A program made the translations under genes and the position numbers. The notes under the pieces are model-generated. The model was not told the origin of the DNA, did no database searches, and saw nothing but the letters and a program-made list of their open reading frames with translations. This document shows, piece after piece, positions 26,630-36,562 of a stretch of DNA of 64,000 bases. Positions within the stretch are counted from its first letter, which is position 1, and each line of letters begins with the position of its first letter. Origin of the DNA: Mucilaginibacter flavus (GTDB lineage Bacteria; Bacteroidota; Bacteroidia; Sphingobacteriales; Sphingobacteriaceae). Where the stretch lies: contig NZ_JAUFPS010000014.1 of the NCBI RefSeq assembly GCF_030409315.1, forward strand, positions 1 to 64,000, in the 5' to 3' direction.

Positions 26630-27307
26630 CTACCTTATTTGCTTATAAAAACTCTCTTTATAAGTGTCAGAAACCGGTATCAATTCATTATTAATACGGA
26701 TACGGTCGCGCTCAATGCTTTCAATTTTATCAAGGGCAACAATAAATGATTTGTGCACCCGGCAAAACTGCCTGGCAGGTAATTCGCGTTCAAGTTCGCT
26801 AAAGGTTTGCAGGGTCATGATATTCTTTTCATTTAAATGAAGGCGGCGATAATCGCGCATACCTTCAATAAAAAGGAGGTTATCTAACTTGACTTTTTCA
26901 AGCCGGTATTCTGTTTTTATGAAAATGAAGGTTTTATCTTCATCCCTACCCAATAATTTATCATAAACCTTGTTTACACCTTGCATAAACCGTTCAAAAG
27001 TAAAAGGCTTTAAAAGATAATCGCATACATTTAAATCAAATCCGCGAAGCGCGTATTGATCAAAGGCAGTGGTTATAATAACTTCGGGCTTTTTTATCAA
27101 ACATTCCAACAACTGTATGCCTGTAAAGCCATCCATTTGTATATCTAAAAAAAGAAGATCTACTTTTTGAGCCTGCATGAAAGCTATGGCTTCTACACCA
27201 TTATCAAAACATTGCAGTAAGTTCAAAAACGGAACTTTAAGCACGAAGTCCCTTATACGCTCCATAGCAAGGGGCTCGTCTTCAATGATGATGCAATTAA
27301 TTACCAT
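26630..27307 (-). CDS. LytTR-family response regulator (pair 2)
   Basis: This 225-aa regulator has a receiver domain (EDEP, Asp55 in FLDIQMDG, TTAFDQYALRG and YLLKPF) and a LytTR domain with FIEGMRDYRRLHL and FCRVHKSFIVAL. It overlaps the upstream histidine kinase gene by 11 bp, so the two are translationally coupled. The sequence differs clearly from the pair 1 regulator, so this is not a very recent duplication. Confidence 0.92.
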   Translation of the reverse strand: MVINCIIIEDEPLAMERIRDFVLKVPFLNLLQCFDNGVEAIAFMQAQKVDLLFLDIQMDGFTGIQLLECLIKKPEVIITTAFDQYALRGFDLNVCDYLLKPFTFERFMQGVNKVYDKLLGRDEDKTFIFIKTEYRLEKVKLDNLLFIEGMRDYRRLHLNEKNIMTLQTFSELERELPARQFCRVHKSFIVALDKIESIERDRIRINNELIPVSDTYKESFYKQIR

Positions 27308-28337
27308 GCTGATTAATAGCTAATGTTACAGTAAAACGCCCGTCGGCCTGGCTGATATCAAGCACATAGGCATCTTTATAAAGCAGGTTAAGGCGATTAC
27401 TTATCAATTCAAGCCCGAGACCACTATGTTGTTGCTTAAGCGCCCCTGCTTCGTCATACGCGTTACTACAAGTAAAAATAACGGTATTGCCCAACACACC
27501 AATACTAATTTCAATGGCTTTGCTTATTTTTTTATTGGTAGAATGCTTAAACGCGTTTTCGATATAAGGTATAAAAAGCATAGGAGCAATTTTTAGGTTG
27601 TCAGGATCGCCATTTAGCGTAAGCTCTACAAAATCGGGATTGGCAGTGCGGATTTTTTGCAGCTCAATATATTGCTTTATATAGTTTATTTCCTGCTTTA
27701 GTTCAATTTGCGCCAATGGGCTTTCATAAAGTGTAAACCTCAAAATGTCAGAAAGCTTTTTTAGATAGATGGATGCCCGTTGCGCGTCTTTTTCAATCAA
27801 TACATCAATATTATTGAGCGTATTAAATAAAAAGTGCGGGTTTATCTGCGCTTTTAGCAAAGCGAGTTCTATTTCAAGGTTCTTTCGCTCCAGATCTTTT
27901 TTATACCTGATATCGGCGTACCAATTTATAAATCCACGGATTAAACAGGCTGCAACGGCCGAATAAACTACCTTCAAAAATATATCGCCAATTACCAAAC
28001 CCAGGTGCTGGTTATTATTGAAAACCGCTGGTGTTAATGCCCGCAGGAAAAAAAATTCTGCAACGGTTGTTAAGGAGGTTACCAACAAGCCGCCAATAGC
28101 AAAAAGAAAAACCTTGCGGTTAGACAAATAAACCGGGAAAAACAAAAAATAAAACAGGTAAAAAATAGCGATATCGACACCGTAGTAAACAGGTATCATC
28201 AAATAATTACCGGGAAGATAACCTGGATTTAAGTTTAAAATGGTATAGGCCTGCAATAGCTTCGGAAACCAGTATGCCACATTTATTGATATTGCCCATG
28301 CTGTTTTTTTCATTTTGTTGTTATTTAAATTAAACAT
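27297..28337 (-). CDS. LytS-type sensor histidine kinase with membrane sensor (pair 2)
   Basis: This 346-aa kinase has four predicted transmembrane helices (residues about 14-32, 45-70, 76-98 and 113-137). A short coiled linker and a LytS-type kinase domain follow. The phospho-acceptor is His168 in QINPHFLFNTL, the N box is MLFIPYIENAFKH, and the glycine-rich loop is SGLGLELISNRL. It lacks a large extracytoplasmic domain and so may sense a membrane signal. Met9 is an alternative start. Confidence 0.9.
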   Translation of the reverse strand: MFNLNNNKMKKTAWAISINVAYWFPKLLQAYTILNLNPGYLPGNYLMIPVYYGVDIAIFYLFYFLFFPVYLSNRKVFLFAIGGLLVTSLTTVAEFFFLRALTPAVFNNNQHLGLVIGDIFLKVVYSAVAACLIRGFINWYADIRYKKDLERKNLEIELALLKAQINPHFLFNTLNNIDVLIEKDAQRASIYLKKLSDILRFTLYESPLAQIELKQEINYIKQYIELQKIRTANPDFVELTLNGDPDNLKIAPMLFIPYIENAFKHSTNKKISKAIEISIGVLGNTVIFTCSNAYDEAGALKQQHSGLGLELISNRLNLLYKDAYVLDISQADGRFTVTLAINQHGN

Positions 28338-28433
28338 GGTTCAAAAATCTTTTTTAGCAGGATGATTGATCAATAAAATCTGCCAGTTATGGTTTTGCAT
28401 CTGCAAAAAGGGTTTAATGCGCGCATTAAATAA

Positions 28434-28470
28434 AAATGGTGTTACGGGCAAAAACCCAATAACACCATTT
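28434..28470. terminator. Hairpin terminator between prfB and the LytS kinase
   Basis: An 11-bp perfect inverted repeat, AAATGGTGTTA (28434-28444) and TAACACCATTT (28460-28470), encloses an inner CGGG/CCCA pair. It lies just downstream of the prfB stop on the minus strand and is flanked by A/T-rich sequence. It should end the prfB transcript. Confidence 0.6.
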
Positions 28471-28494
28471 GTAATAATTTTAGCTATGAAAATT

Positions 28495-29587
28495 TTAACT
28501 CTTCGGCCCGCCAAATTCCATCAGGTAGGCCTTCAAAAATTCGTTAAGCTCGCCATCAAGTACAGCTGCGGCGTTTGATGTTTCGTGATCGGTACGAAGA
28601 TCTTTAACCAGCTTATAAGGGTGCAGTACATAGTTGCGGATCTGTGATCCCCATTCTATTTTCTTTTTGTTGCCTTCAATAGTATTGGTGATCTCCATGC
28701 GTTTGCGCATCTCAATTTCATACAATTGCGATTTCAGCAAACGGATAGCGTTATCCTTATTTTGCAACTGCGAACGCGACTCCTGGTTTTTGATAATAAT
28801 GCCCGATGGTTTGTGGTATAAGCGCACCGCGGTTTCTACCTTGTTTACGTTTTGGCCACCTGCACCGCCCGAGCGGAAGGTTTCAAACTCAATATCGGCA
28901 GGGTTAATGTCAATCTCGATGGTATCATCAACCAGAGGATAAACATATACCGACGCGAACGAGGTATGGCGTTTGGCATTGGCATCAAACGGCGATACGC
29001 GAACCAGGCGGTGTACACCATTTTCGCCCTTTAAGTACCCGTAGGCAAAATCGCCTTCCAATTGTAAGGTTACGGTTTTTACACCGGCCACATCGCCGGG
29101 CTGGTAATCTTGTTCGGTAACTTTGTACCCGTTTTTTTCGCCCCACATAATGTACATACGCATCAACATACCTGCCCAGTCGCAACTTTCGGTGCCACCG
29201 GCACCTGCTGTAATTTGCAGTACGGCGTGAAACTGATCTTCTTCGGCCGAGAGCATGTTTTTAAATTCAAGCTCCTCTACGGCCTTTATGGTTAGGTTAT
29301 ATTGCTCCTGCATTTCGGCCTCGGTAGCATCGCCGGCCTGGTAAAATTCAAAAAGCACGCCGGTATCATCAATAATGGCCAGCAGTTTTTGAAACTCATC
29401 TGTCCATACTTTTTTTACTTTGATGGATGCCAGTACCTTTTCGGCTTCTTTAGGGTGATCCCAAAAATGCGGACCAATGGTTATTTCCTGCTCTTCTTTT
29501 AGCAGTTCGAGCTTCTTATCAATGTCAAAGATGCCTCCTCAGGGACGCTGCTCTGTCCCTTAAATCCTGAACTTGTTCTTTAGTCAT
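28495..29587 (-). CDS. prfB: Peptide chain release factor 2, with programmed +1 frameshift
   Basis: The 363-aa RF2 is split over two frames. The first frame runs from the ATG at 29587 for 20 codons ([20 protein letters not shown]) and stops at TGA (29527-29525). The site reads AGGAGG, then CAT CTT TGA C, the classic autoregulatory arrangement: an internal Shine-Dalgarno-like element, slippery CTT and a poor UGA. A +1 shift skips one T and continues as [13 protein letters not shown] to the stop at 28495. The class I signature is intact: [11 protein letters not shown] for the GGQ loop. RF2 releases peptides at UGA and UAA, so low RF2 favours shifting. Confidence 0.95.
29524..29542 (-). promoter_or_regulatory. 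prfB frameshift site
   Basis: The minus strand reads AGGAGG CAT CTT TGA C. AGGAGG can pair with the anti-Shine-Dalgarno of 16S rRNA and pushes the ribosome forward one base at CTT. The TGA is cleared by RF2 itself, giving negative feedback. This is well known for prfB in many bacteria. Confidence 0.93.
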
Positions 29588-29591
29588 GTGG

Positions 29592-29599
29592 CAAATATA
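29592..29599 (-). promoter_or_regulatory. Candidate -7 element (TATATTTG) for prfB
   Basis: The minus strand reads TATATTTG, matching TAnnTTTG, and ends five bases before the prfB ATG. If it is used, the mRNA would start at or almost at the start codon (leaderless). No TTTG -33 box is seen, so support is modest. Confidence 0.35.
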
Positions 29600-29629
29600 G
29601 GTAAATGTATTATCGGCATAAATAAAAAA

Positions 29630-29661
29630 GGTCTGCAAATTGTTTTAACAATCTGCAGACC
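29630..29661 (-). terminator. Terminator of the 145-aa protein gene
   Basis: On the minus strand, GGTCTGCA (29654-29661) pairs with TGCAGACC (29630-29637), and an inner TTGTT/AACAA extends the stem. A run of six T residues follows (A run at 29624-29629). It lies just downstream of the stop at 29685. Confidence 0.7.
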
Positions 29662-29684
29662 CATTATAAGCTAAACGTATGCTA

Positions 29685-30122
29685 TTAAGCAACCATGGCG
29701 CGGTCAACAAGCAAACTCAAATCTGCACGGTCGCCGTTAAGCTTGGTAAGCATATTAACTAATTTAAATTCCTTGATCTCTTCGCTTTTTGAAGCTTTAA
29801 CCAATTCGGCCATTACTTGCGGGATAAGCGATTTCGCCGTTGCTATTGCTACAGCGGCATCCACATTATAAAATGTGTTAAGCCTGTTGGCAAACCTGTT
29901 TACCATGCTTGATACTAATGATTGATTGTAAACACCCGACGATTTGAAATACTTAACCAAATCTTTCAACTTGCCATTCTCCATCTGGCCTTTTAAAACC
30001 TCGATGATAGAACTTGAAGCTTCGATCATTACTGCCTCATGGTGTTTTGCAGCAATAAGTGGGTTGTTAATAACTGCCGTCCCGGCGTTATTTTTTACAA
30101 GCAAAAACAGTTTTCCAAACAT
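29685..30122 (-). CDS. Small alpha-helical protein, unknown function
   Basis: This 145-aa protein has no signal peptide and no transmembrane segment. It looks all-helical, with repeated hydrophobic heptads (IIEVLKGQMENGKLKDLVKYF and later LIPQVMAELVKAS). I do not recognise the family with confidence; the pattern faintly resembles DUF937-type or other helix-bundle proteins. It is a single gene with its own terminator, in a normal codon context. It lies between prfB and the divergently transcribed pgi. Confidence 0.7.
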   Translation of the reverse strand: MFGKLFLLVKNNAGTAVINNPLIAAKHHEAVMIEASSSIIEVLKGQMENGKLKDLVKYFKSSGVYNQSLVSSMVNRFANRLNTFYNVDAAVAIATAKSLIPQVMAELVKASKSEEIKEFKLVNMLTKLNGDRADLSLLVDRAMVA

Positions 30123-30267
30123 TGTAGTAAATAATTAAAATTAAAATTTACAAATTCATGATAAATCACTCGTTTGACTATCAATAACACAAAGATATTA
30201 ATTAATCATTTGAAATATCAAAACATTTGTCAAATTATTTTAATATTATCGTAATTTAAAAGTGTAA

Positions 30268-32022
<1,755 letters not shown>

Positions 32023-32035
32023 GAACGCAGCCGAG

Positions 32036-32059
32036 GCCCCCTGAAGGGGGAGTTTTTTT
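32036..32059 (+). terminator. Terminator downstream of pgi, made from a dispersed repeat
   Basis: CCCCC (32037-32041) and GGGGG (32046-32050) form a short G+C stem with a TGAA loop, followed by AGTTTTTTTA. The core CCCCCTGAAGGGGG is also part of a dispersed repeat seen at 39561 and 62538. Confidence 0.65.
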
Positions 32060-32070
32060 ATTAGCATATT

Positions 32071-32101
32071 AACGAGTCCGTTTTATAAAAACGGACTCGT
32101 T
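32071..32101. terminator. 14-bp perfect hairpin after pgi
   Basis: AACGAGTCCGTTTT (32071-32084) and AAAACGGACTCGTT (32088-32101) are perfectly complementary with a 3-nt loop. It can act as a second, bidirectional terminator 70 bp after pgi. Confidence 0.6.
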
Positions 32102-32130
32102 TGTATTTATAAGCATTCACTTTCAAAGTG

Positions 32131-32337
32131 GTTGGGCTAAAGCCGAAACTGCGACTTACTTAGTTCCGTTGGTTAAAACCAACGGCAATGAATTTGAATA
32201 TCACATTCAACACTTCCACCTCAATGACTTGACTTAGACAAGAACGGTTATACCGTAAGTCTACACCTACTAAAATTCATTGCCGTCCGATTTATGGGAC
32301 GGATTAATTACATCTCATAAATGGGCTTTAGCCCAAC
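32131..32337. repeat. Left nested palindromic unit of the RAYT element
   Basis: A perfect 14-bp outer inverted repeat (32131-32144 with 32324-32337, GTTGGGCTAAAGCC) encloses two side hairpins (32166-32185, CCGTTGGTT stem, and 32283-32302, CCGTCC stem). An inner 13-bp perfect inverted repeat (32183-32195 with 32273-32285) and a small hairpin ACGGT-TAT-ACCGT at 32244-32256 complete it. The fold is a clover-like cruciform. The 32023-32430 gap holds only this unit and the pgi hairpins. Confidence 0.8.
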
Positions 32338-32430
32338 TTATGCTACGTTACTGTGATAGATCGATTTGGAATAAATTGACCAAATAAGTAATTTACAATC
32401 AAAACTCAACCATTTATCACCCAATAAAAT

Positions 32431-32865
32431 ATGTCATTTGTAAAAATCTGGGTTCATTTAGTATTTTCTACTAAGAACCGAACTCCATGGCTAAAGAAAG
32501 AACTTAGACACAATATCTATAAGCACATCGCCGAAAACTGTTCTGAAAAAGATATTTTCCTTCAAGCCATTAACGGATATACCGATCACATACACTGCCT
32601 CGTCTCTTTAGGGAAAGATCAAACTATCTCGAAAGTAAGTCAGCTTATAAAAGGTGAGTCGTCCTTTTGGATCAATAAAAATAAATTGATAGACGATGTT
32701 TTTAGCTGGCAGGATGACTATTTCGCTGTATCAGTTAGCGAATCGCAGGTACAAAAAGTATCAACCTACATTAAAAATCAGGAAATTCACCACTCGAAGA
32801 AATCATTTGAAGAGGAAGTAAATGAATTTATGACGAACTATGGATGGCAAATTGTAAAAGGATAA
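32431..32865 (+). mobile_element. REP-associated/IS200-like tyrosine (Y1) transposase
   Basis: This 144-aa protein of the Y1_Tnp family (HUH endonuclease) has the metal-binding HUH motif in TDHIHCLVSL (His53 and His55) and the catalytic Tyr113 in STYIKNQEIHH. It is intact and of full IS200/RAYT length. No tnpB gene adjoins. Such enzymes cut single-stranded hairpins. The gene is flanked on both sides by related palindromic units with the same CCGTTGGYT-type hairpin, so it fits a RAYT or IS200-like element with REP-type ends. It inserts between pgi and the glutamine cyclotransferase gene. Confidence 0.9.
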
Positions 32866-32893
32866 CCGGTTTAACTTTTCATAGTTCTAAATG

Positions 32894-33017
32894 CGGCTAA
32901 AGCCAGATTTGCTTGTTGGTTGTCCGTTGGCTAAAGCCAACGGCAATGATTTTGATTTGTATATTCTTAATCAAATTCATTACCTCCGTCCCAATTATGA
33001 GATGTATTACCCATCCC
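32894..33017. repeat. Right palindromic unit of the RAYT element
   Basis: A 20-base hairpin CCGTTGGCT-AA-AGCCAACGG lies at 32924-32943. ATGATTTTGATT follows, complementary (one mismatch) to AATCAAATTCAT at about 32969-32980. Then comes CCGTCCCAATTATGAGATGTATTAC, which resembles the reverse strand of the left unit. It is shorter and more degenerate than the left unit, and the outer GGCTAAAGCC arm at 32894 lacks a perfect mate. Its right boundary is uncertain. Confidence 0.7.
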
Positions 33018-33041
33018 TAACCAAAGGAGGAGACTTAAATA

Positions 33042-33070
33042 AAAAGCGACGAGTAAACCTCATCGCTTTT
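33042..33070. terminator. Bidirectional terminator between the transposase and the glutamine cyclotransferase gene
   Basis: AAAAGCGACGAG (33042-33053) pairs with CTCATCGCTTTT (33059-33070) with one mismatch and a 5-nt loop. T runs lie on both strands. It would stop the transposase transcript and the minus-strand gene ending at 33124. A second small CCCTCT/AGAGGG hairpin lies at about 33091-33111. Confidence 0.65.
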
Positions 33071-33123
33071 CTTATTGAAAATCATTTTTAGCCCTCTGCT
33101 TTAAAGAGGGTTGGGGATAGGCT

Positions 33124-34197
33124 CTACTTCTTCACAAAAGTAACCTGGTACATCTTAGGCCATTTTTTGCCTGCCACAAAGATGCGTTTGGTGACTGCAT
33201 CATAGGCTATACCATTTAGTACATTATTACCCCAATCACGACCAGCCGGCCTTTCCGATTCTGGGTATAGGTTTTTCATATCTATCCTTTGCTCTACGGC
33301 ACCGGTTTTAGGGTTGATCACCAGGATATCATCTGTCTGGTACACGTTGGCGTAAAGTTTGCCGTCAATGTATTCCAGCTCGTTTATAGAGTCTATTTGT
33401 TTCTTATCATCGCAAACATCAATGTAGCCGGTTTGCTGGTAGGTATCTTTATCCAGGAACCAGATGCGATTGGTGCTATCATCCAGGTAAAGTTTTTTAC
33501 CATCAAAGCACATGCCCCAGCCTTCAACACCAACGTTATTGGGGAAAGTTTTTAAAAGTTTAAGAGTTGCTTTATCATACACAAAACCTACCTTTTCGCG
33601 ATAGGTCATCTGTACTACTTTATCGCCAATTACGGATAAGCCTTCACCAAAGTATTGATCACCCAATTTGGTTTGTTGCAACACTTTTCCCGTTTGTAAA
33701 TCCACTTTACGAATGGTTGAATGGCCCGTGTCGCCTGTGCTTTCGTACATTACGCCATCAATATATTGCAAGCCTTCGGTATAGGCACTGGTATCATGCG
33801 GAAATGTTTTTTCAACTTTGTAGGTATATTGTTCGGGCGCTTTACCTGCAAGGAGCAAAATATTGGTAGTTACGTCCTGGCTCTTGCCACCTTCATAAAC
33901 CTTGGCCATTAATATTTTAATGCCCAACGGTACAGTGTCTGTTTTTAAGCTGATACCCGAAGTATCTTTTGACGAACCGATGCGGTTAGTTTCAATCATG
34001 TACACCACCGAATCTGGTTTGACATCGGCGGGTAAATTAACTTTTACTTTTACCACATCGCCGGCTTTATAAGTGGTGCCTGCTTCGGGGCTTAGGGTAT
34101 AGTCGGCAGCGCTTGTAGTCGCTTTTTGTTTACAGCTGTTACAGCCAAGAGCAAGTACCAGGCCTGCTGCAAAAAATATCTTTATTTTATTATTCAT
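33124..34197 (-). CDS. Glutaminyl-peptide cyclotransferase (PF05096), lipoprotein
   Basis: This 357-aa protein has a lipoprotein signal (Cys near residue 19 in LALGCNSC). An N-terminal Ig-like segment (about 25-120) and a five-bladed beta-propeller glutamine cyclotransferase domain follow. Signatures are FPHDTSAYTEGLQYIDGVMYESTG, GDQYFGEGLSVIGDKV and GWGMCFDGKKLYLDDSTNRI. These enzymes convert N-terminal Gln to pyroglutamate. The start at 34197 (MNNKIKIFF) is chosen because it begins the signal peptide. The upstream open frame overlaps yraN. Confidence 0.9.
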   Translation of the reverse strand: MNNKIKIFFAAGLVLALGCNSCKQKATTSAADYTLSPEAGTTYKAGDVVKVKVNLPADVKPDSVVYMIETNRIGSSKDTSGISLKTDTVPLGIKILMAKVYEGGKSQDVTTNILLLAGKAPEQYTYKVEKTFPHDTSAYTEGLQYIDGVMYESTGDTGHSTIRKVDLQTGKVLQQTKLGDQYFGEGLSVIGDKVVQMTYREKVGFVYDKATLKLLKTFPNNVGVEGWGMCFDGKKLYLDDSTNRIWFLDKDTYQQTGYIDVCDDKKQIDSINELEYIDGKLYANVYQTDDILVINPKTGAVEQRIDMKNLYPESERPAGRDWGNNVLNGIAYDAVTKRIFVAGKKWPKMYQVTFVKK

Positions 34198-34204
34198 TGT
34201 TAGT

Positions 34205-34573
34205 TTAAGTTCCTGTGGGCCAAAACGCATCTTCTATATGGTTTAGTGTGTAGTTTTTATCTTTATCAAACAAAATGGCAATAATATCAAACCGTACATC
34301 GCCCTGGTGGTTCATGAGGTAAATATATTCATCCGCCGCGTTTGCAAGCAATTTTTGTTTGCGGGCATCTACAAAATCTTCGGGCATGCCAAAGCCGGAG
34401 CCTGTTCGGGTTTTCACTTCAGTAAATATAATCACCCGGTCTTTATAGGCAATCAAATCTATCTCGGCCTTACCGTGGGTCCAGTTCTCGTCCAGTATTT
34501 TATAACCGGAACTTTCTAAATGTGTTTTAGCTAAAGCTTCGCCCGCGCGACCAAGATCAAGGTGTTGGGCCAT
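34205..34573 (-). CDS. yraN: YraN/UPF0102 family endonuclease-fold protein
   Basis: This 122-aa protein matches YraN: LGRAGEALAKTHLESSGYKIL, the KAEIDLIA stretch with the Asp, and the IIFTEVKTR motif. Together these form a PD-(D/E)XK nuclease-like site. The biological function is not well defined. Its ATG overlaps the end of dnaG by one base. Confidence 0.93.
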   Translation of the reverse strand: MAQHLDLGRAGEALAKTHLESSGYKILDENWTHGKAEIDLIAYKDRVIIFTEVKTRTGSGFGMPEDFVDARKQKLLANAADEYIYLMNHQGDVRFDIIAILFDKDKNYTLNHIEDAFWPTGT

Positions 34574-36513
34574 TATTTGATAATTACCGAGCCCAAAAAG
34601 TCGGAGATACTTTTTTCAACCTTTTTCATACGCATGTACTTATCAAGCAAAATTTCCTGGTCGGCCTGGTTATCGGCATTTTTCAGTTCCAATCGCAGGT
34701 TTTCCAATATCTTTTCCACCTTATGTTTTTTAAGATGAAAAATAGCACCAAGTATGGTCGCTTTCATATTGGCTGTTTCATCATTAATAAGGATGCCATG
34801 CATATCCATCCAGTTATCGCTCAGGGTATATTTTGAAGTGAGCAAATCTACCGTGATATCAACAATGCTTTTTTCCCGGTGGTGAATAAAGTGACTATCC
34901 TCGGGCAGTACGCCGTTCTCTACCTCGGCCCGGTACAATTCAACAAACATTTTGCAGGCGGCGTGCTCAAAGGTAACATCACCTAACTCGGCGATAATGA
35001 ACGGACCGATATAGGTATTGGCAATGCCATCCCAATCAATCATCCTGCTGCCGTATAACAACAGCAAACGAATGATCTCTTTTTCCTGGAAGCTTTCCTC
35101 TTTTACAGGTTCGGATATAATTACCGGCTCGTCAAAAAAGTGGGGTTCATCGGGCATCTCGGCAAACCGCGACTGTGATGATTGTTGTTGCTGACTATCC
35201 TTTTTGGCCTTAGCCTGGCGCATTTTGTTGAGTTCGGATAGTAAAGCGCGCTCATCAATCTGCAACAGGTAACTACATTCTTTAATAAAAACCGACGCCT
35301 TGATCGAATCCGGGATTTTGGCAATACTCTCTACAATTTCGCGGATAATGCCGGCCTTTTTTATCGGATCATTACCAACATCTTTTAAAAGAGTATTGGC
35401 TTTAAAAAGGATAAAGTCCTTTTTATTTTCATCGATGTGTTTTTTGAAGGCGGCGGTACCTACCAGGCGTACGTAGGAGTCGGGATCATGCCCTTCGGGG
35501 AAAGAGACAACTTTTACGTTAAGTCCTTCCTCCAAAATCATATCCAGTCCGCGTAGGGAGGCTTTGATACCGGCCGCGTCGCCATCGTATAAAATGGTGA
35601 TATTTTTGGTGAACCGGCTGATGAGTTTAATCTGCTCAACCGTTAACGAAGTACCCGATGAGGCCACCACGTTTTCTATGCCGGCCTGCGCCACCGAAAG
35701 CACATCGGCGTAACCTTCAACTAGGTAGCAATTATCTTCATCCCTGATGGCTTTCTTGGCAAAATAAAGCCCGTAAAGCACATTCGATTTATGGTAGATT
35801 TCGCTCTCGGGCGAGTTTACGTACTTAGGGACGTTCTTATCTTTTTTGAGCGTACGGCCACCAAACGCGATGATACGACCAGTAAAATTATGAATGGGGA
35901 ACATCACCCGGCCGCGGTAACGGTCATACAGGTTGCCGTTGTCGCGCTTTACGGATAGCCCGCTATCTGTTAAAAATTGCTCTTTATAACCTTGTTTAAG
36001 GGCGCTACTGGTAAAAGCCTCCCACTGATCGGGCGAGTAACCCAGCTCAAACTTTTTAATGATATCGTTGCTAAAACCACGTTCCTTAAAATAGCTTAAG
36101 CCGATGCTTTTACCTTCGTCTGTATCCAATAAACTTTCGTGGAAAAATTTGGCAGCATAGGCTGTCACAATCATCAGGCTCTCGCGGCGCAGTTCTTCTT
36201 CCCGGTTCTCGGGTGCTTCTACCGTTTCCTCAACCTCGATGCCGTATTTTTTGGCCAGCCATTTAAGGGCCTCGGGGTAGCTGAATTTTTCCAGCTCCAT
36301 TAAAAATGTAACCGCCGATCCACCTTTACCTGTCGAAAAATCTTTGAAGATGCCTTTTGCCGGCGATACCGTGAACGATGGCGTGCGCTCATTGGCGAAT
36401 GGCGATAGACCTACATAGTTGGCTCCACGCTTTTTTAACTGCACAAACTCCCCTATCACCTCCACAATGTCGGTGGCTTCCATAATACGGTCGATAGTGG
36501 ATTTTATAATCAT
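34573..36513 (-). CDS. dnaG: DNA primase, zinc-binding residues absent
   Basis: This 646-aa primase makes RNA primers for replication. The catalytic TOPRIM core is intact (LVEGYADVLSVAQAG, then ILYDGDAAGIKASLRG), as is the RNAP-basic region (RYRGRVMFPIHNFTGRIIAFGGR). The N-terminal CHC2 domain is present (LSPFANERTPSF and SPAKGIFKDFSTGKGGSAVTFLME), but all four zinc ligands are replaced: Ser37, Ala40, Asp58 and Thr61 occupy the Cys/His/Cys/Cys positions. It ends with a helical DnaB-interaction-like region. The promoter-like TAAGTTTG lies 11 bp upstream. Confidence 0.95.
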   Translation of the reverse strand: MIIKSTIDRIMEATDIVEVIGEFVQLKKRGANYVGLSPFANERTPSFTVSPAKGIFKDFSTGKGGSAVTFLMELEKFSYPEALKWLAKKYGIEVEETVEAPENREEELRRESLMIVTAYAAKFFHESLLDTDEGKSIGLSYFKERGFSNDIIKKFELGYSPDQWEAFTSSALKQGYKEQFLTDSGLSVKRDNGNLYDRYRGRVMFPIHNFTGRIIAFGGRTLKKDKNVPKYVNSPESEIYHKSNVLYGLYFAKKAIRDEDNCYLVEGYADVLSVAQAGIENVVASSGTSLTVEQIKLISRFTKNITILYDGDAAGIKASLRGLDMILEEGLNVKVVSFPEGHDPDSYVRLVGTAAFKKHIDENKKDFILFKANTLLKDVGNDPIKKAGIIREIVESIAKIPDSIKASVFIKECSYLLQIDERALLSELNKMRQAKAKKDSQQQQSSQSRFAEMPDEPHFFDEPVIISEPVKEESFQEKEIIRLLLLYGSRMIDWDGIANTYIGPFIIAELGDVTFEHAACKMFVELYRAEVENGVLPEDSHFIHHREKSIVDITVDLLTSKYTLSDNWMDMHGILINDETANMKATILGAIFHLKKHKVEKILENLRLELKNADNQADQEILLDKYMRMKKVEKSISDFLGSVIIK

Positions 36514-36523
36514 GAGTTGACTG

Positions 36524-36531
36524 CAAACTTA
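36524..36531 (-). promoter_or_regulatory. Candidate -7 element (TAAGTTTG) for dnaG
   Basis: The minus strand reads TAAGTTTG, ending 10 bases before the dnaG ATG. It matches TAnnTTTG. Confidence 0.35.
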
Positions 36532-36562
36532 CGGCAAATCATTAAACGATGTTTAACAAACG

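Noticed and set aside
28495..29358. prfB as a 287-aa gene starting at GTG 29358
   Set aside because: RF2 sequence continues upstream in the same frame to the frameshift site, and the true ATG is at 29587.
32431..32865. An IS605-type element with a TnpB/IscB RNA-guided nuclease
   Set aside because: No tnpB or iscB frame and no omega-RNA-like region lie next to the Y1 transposase.
32891..33091. Plus-strand 66-codon frame after the transposase
   Set aside because: It translates the palindromic unit and the terminator hairpin, with no independent support.
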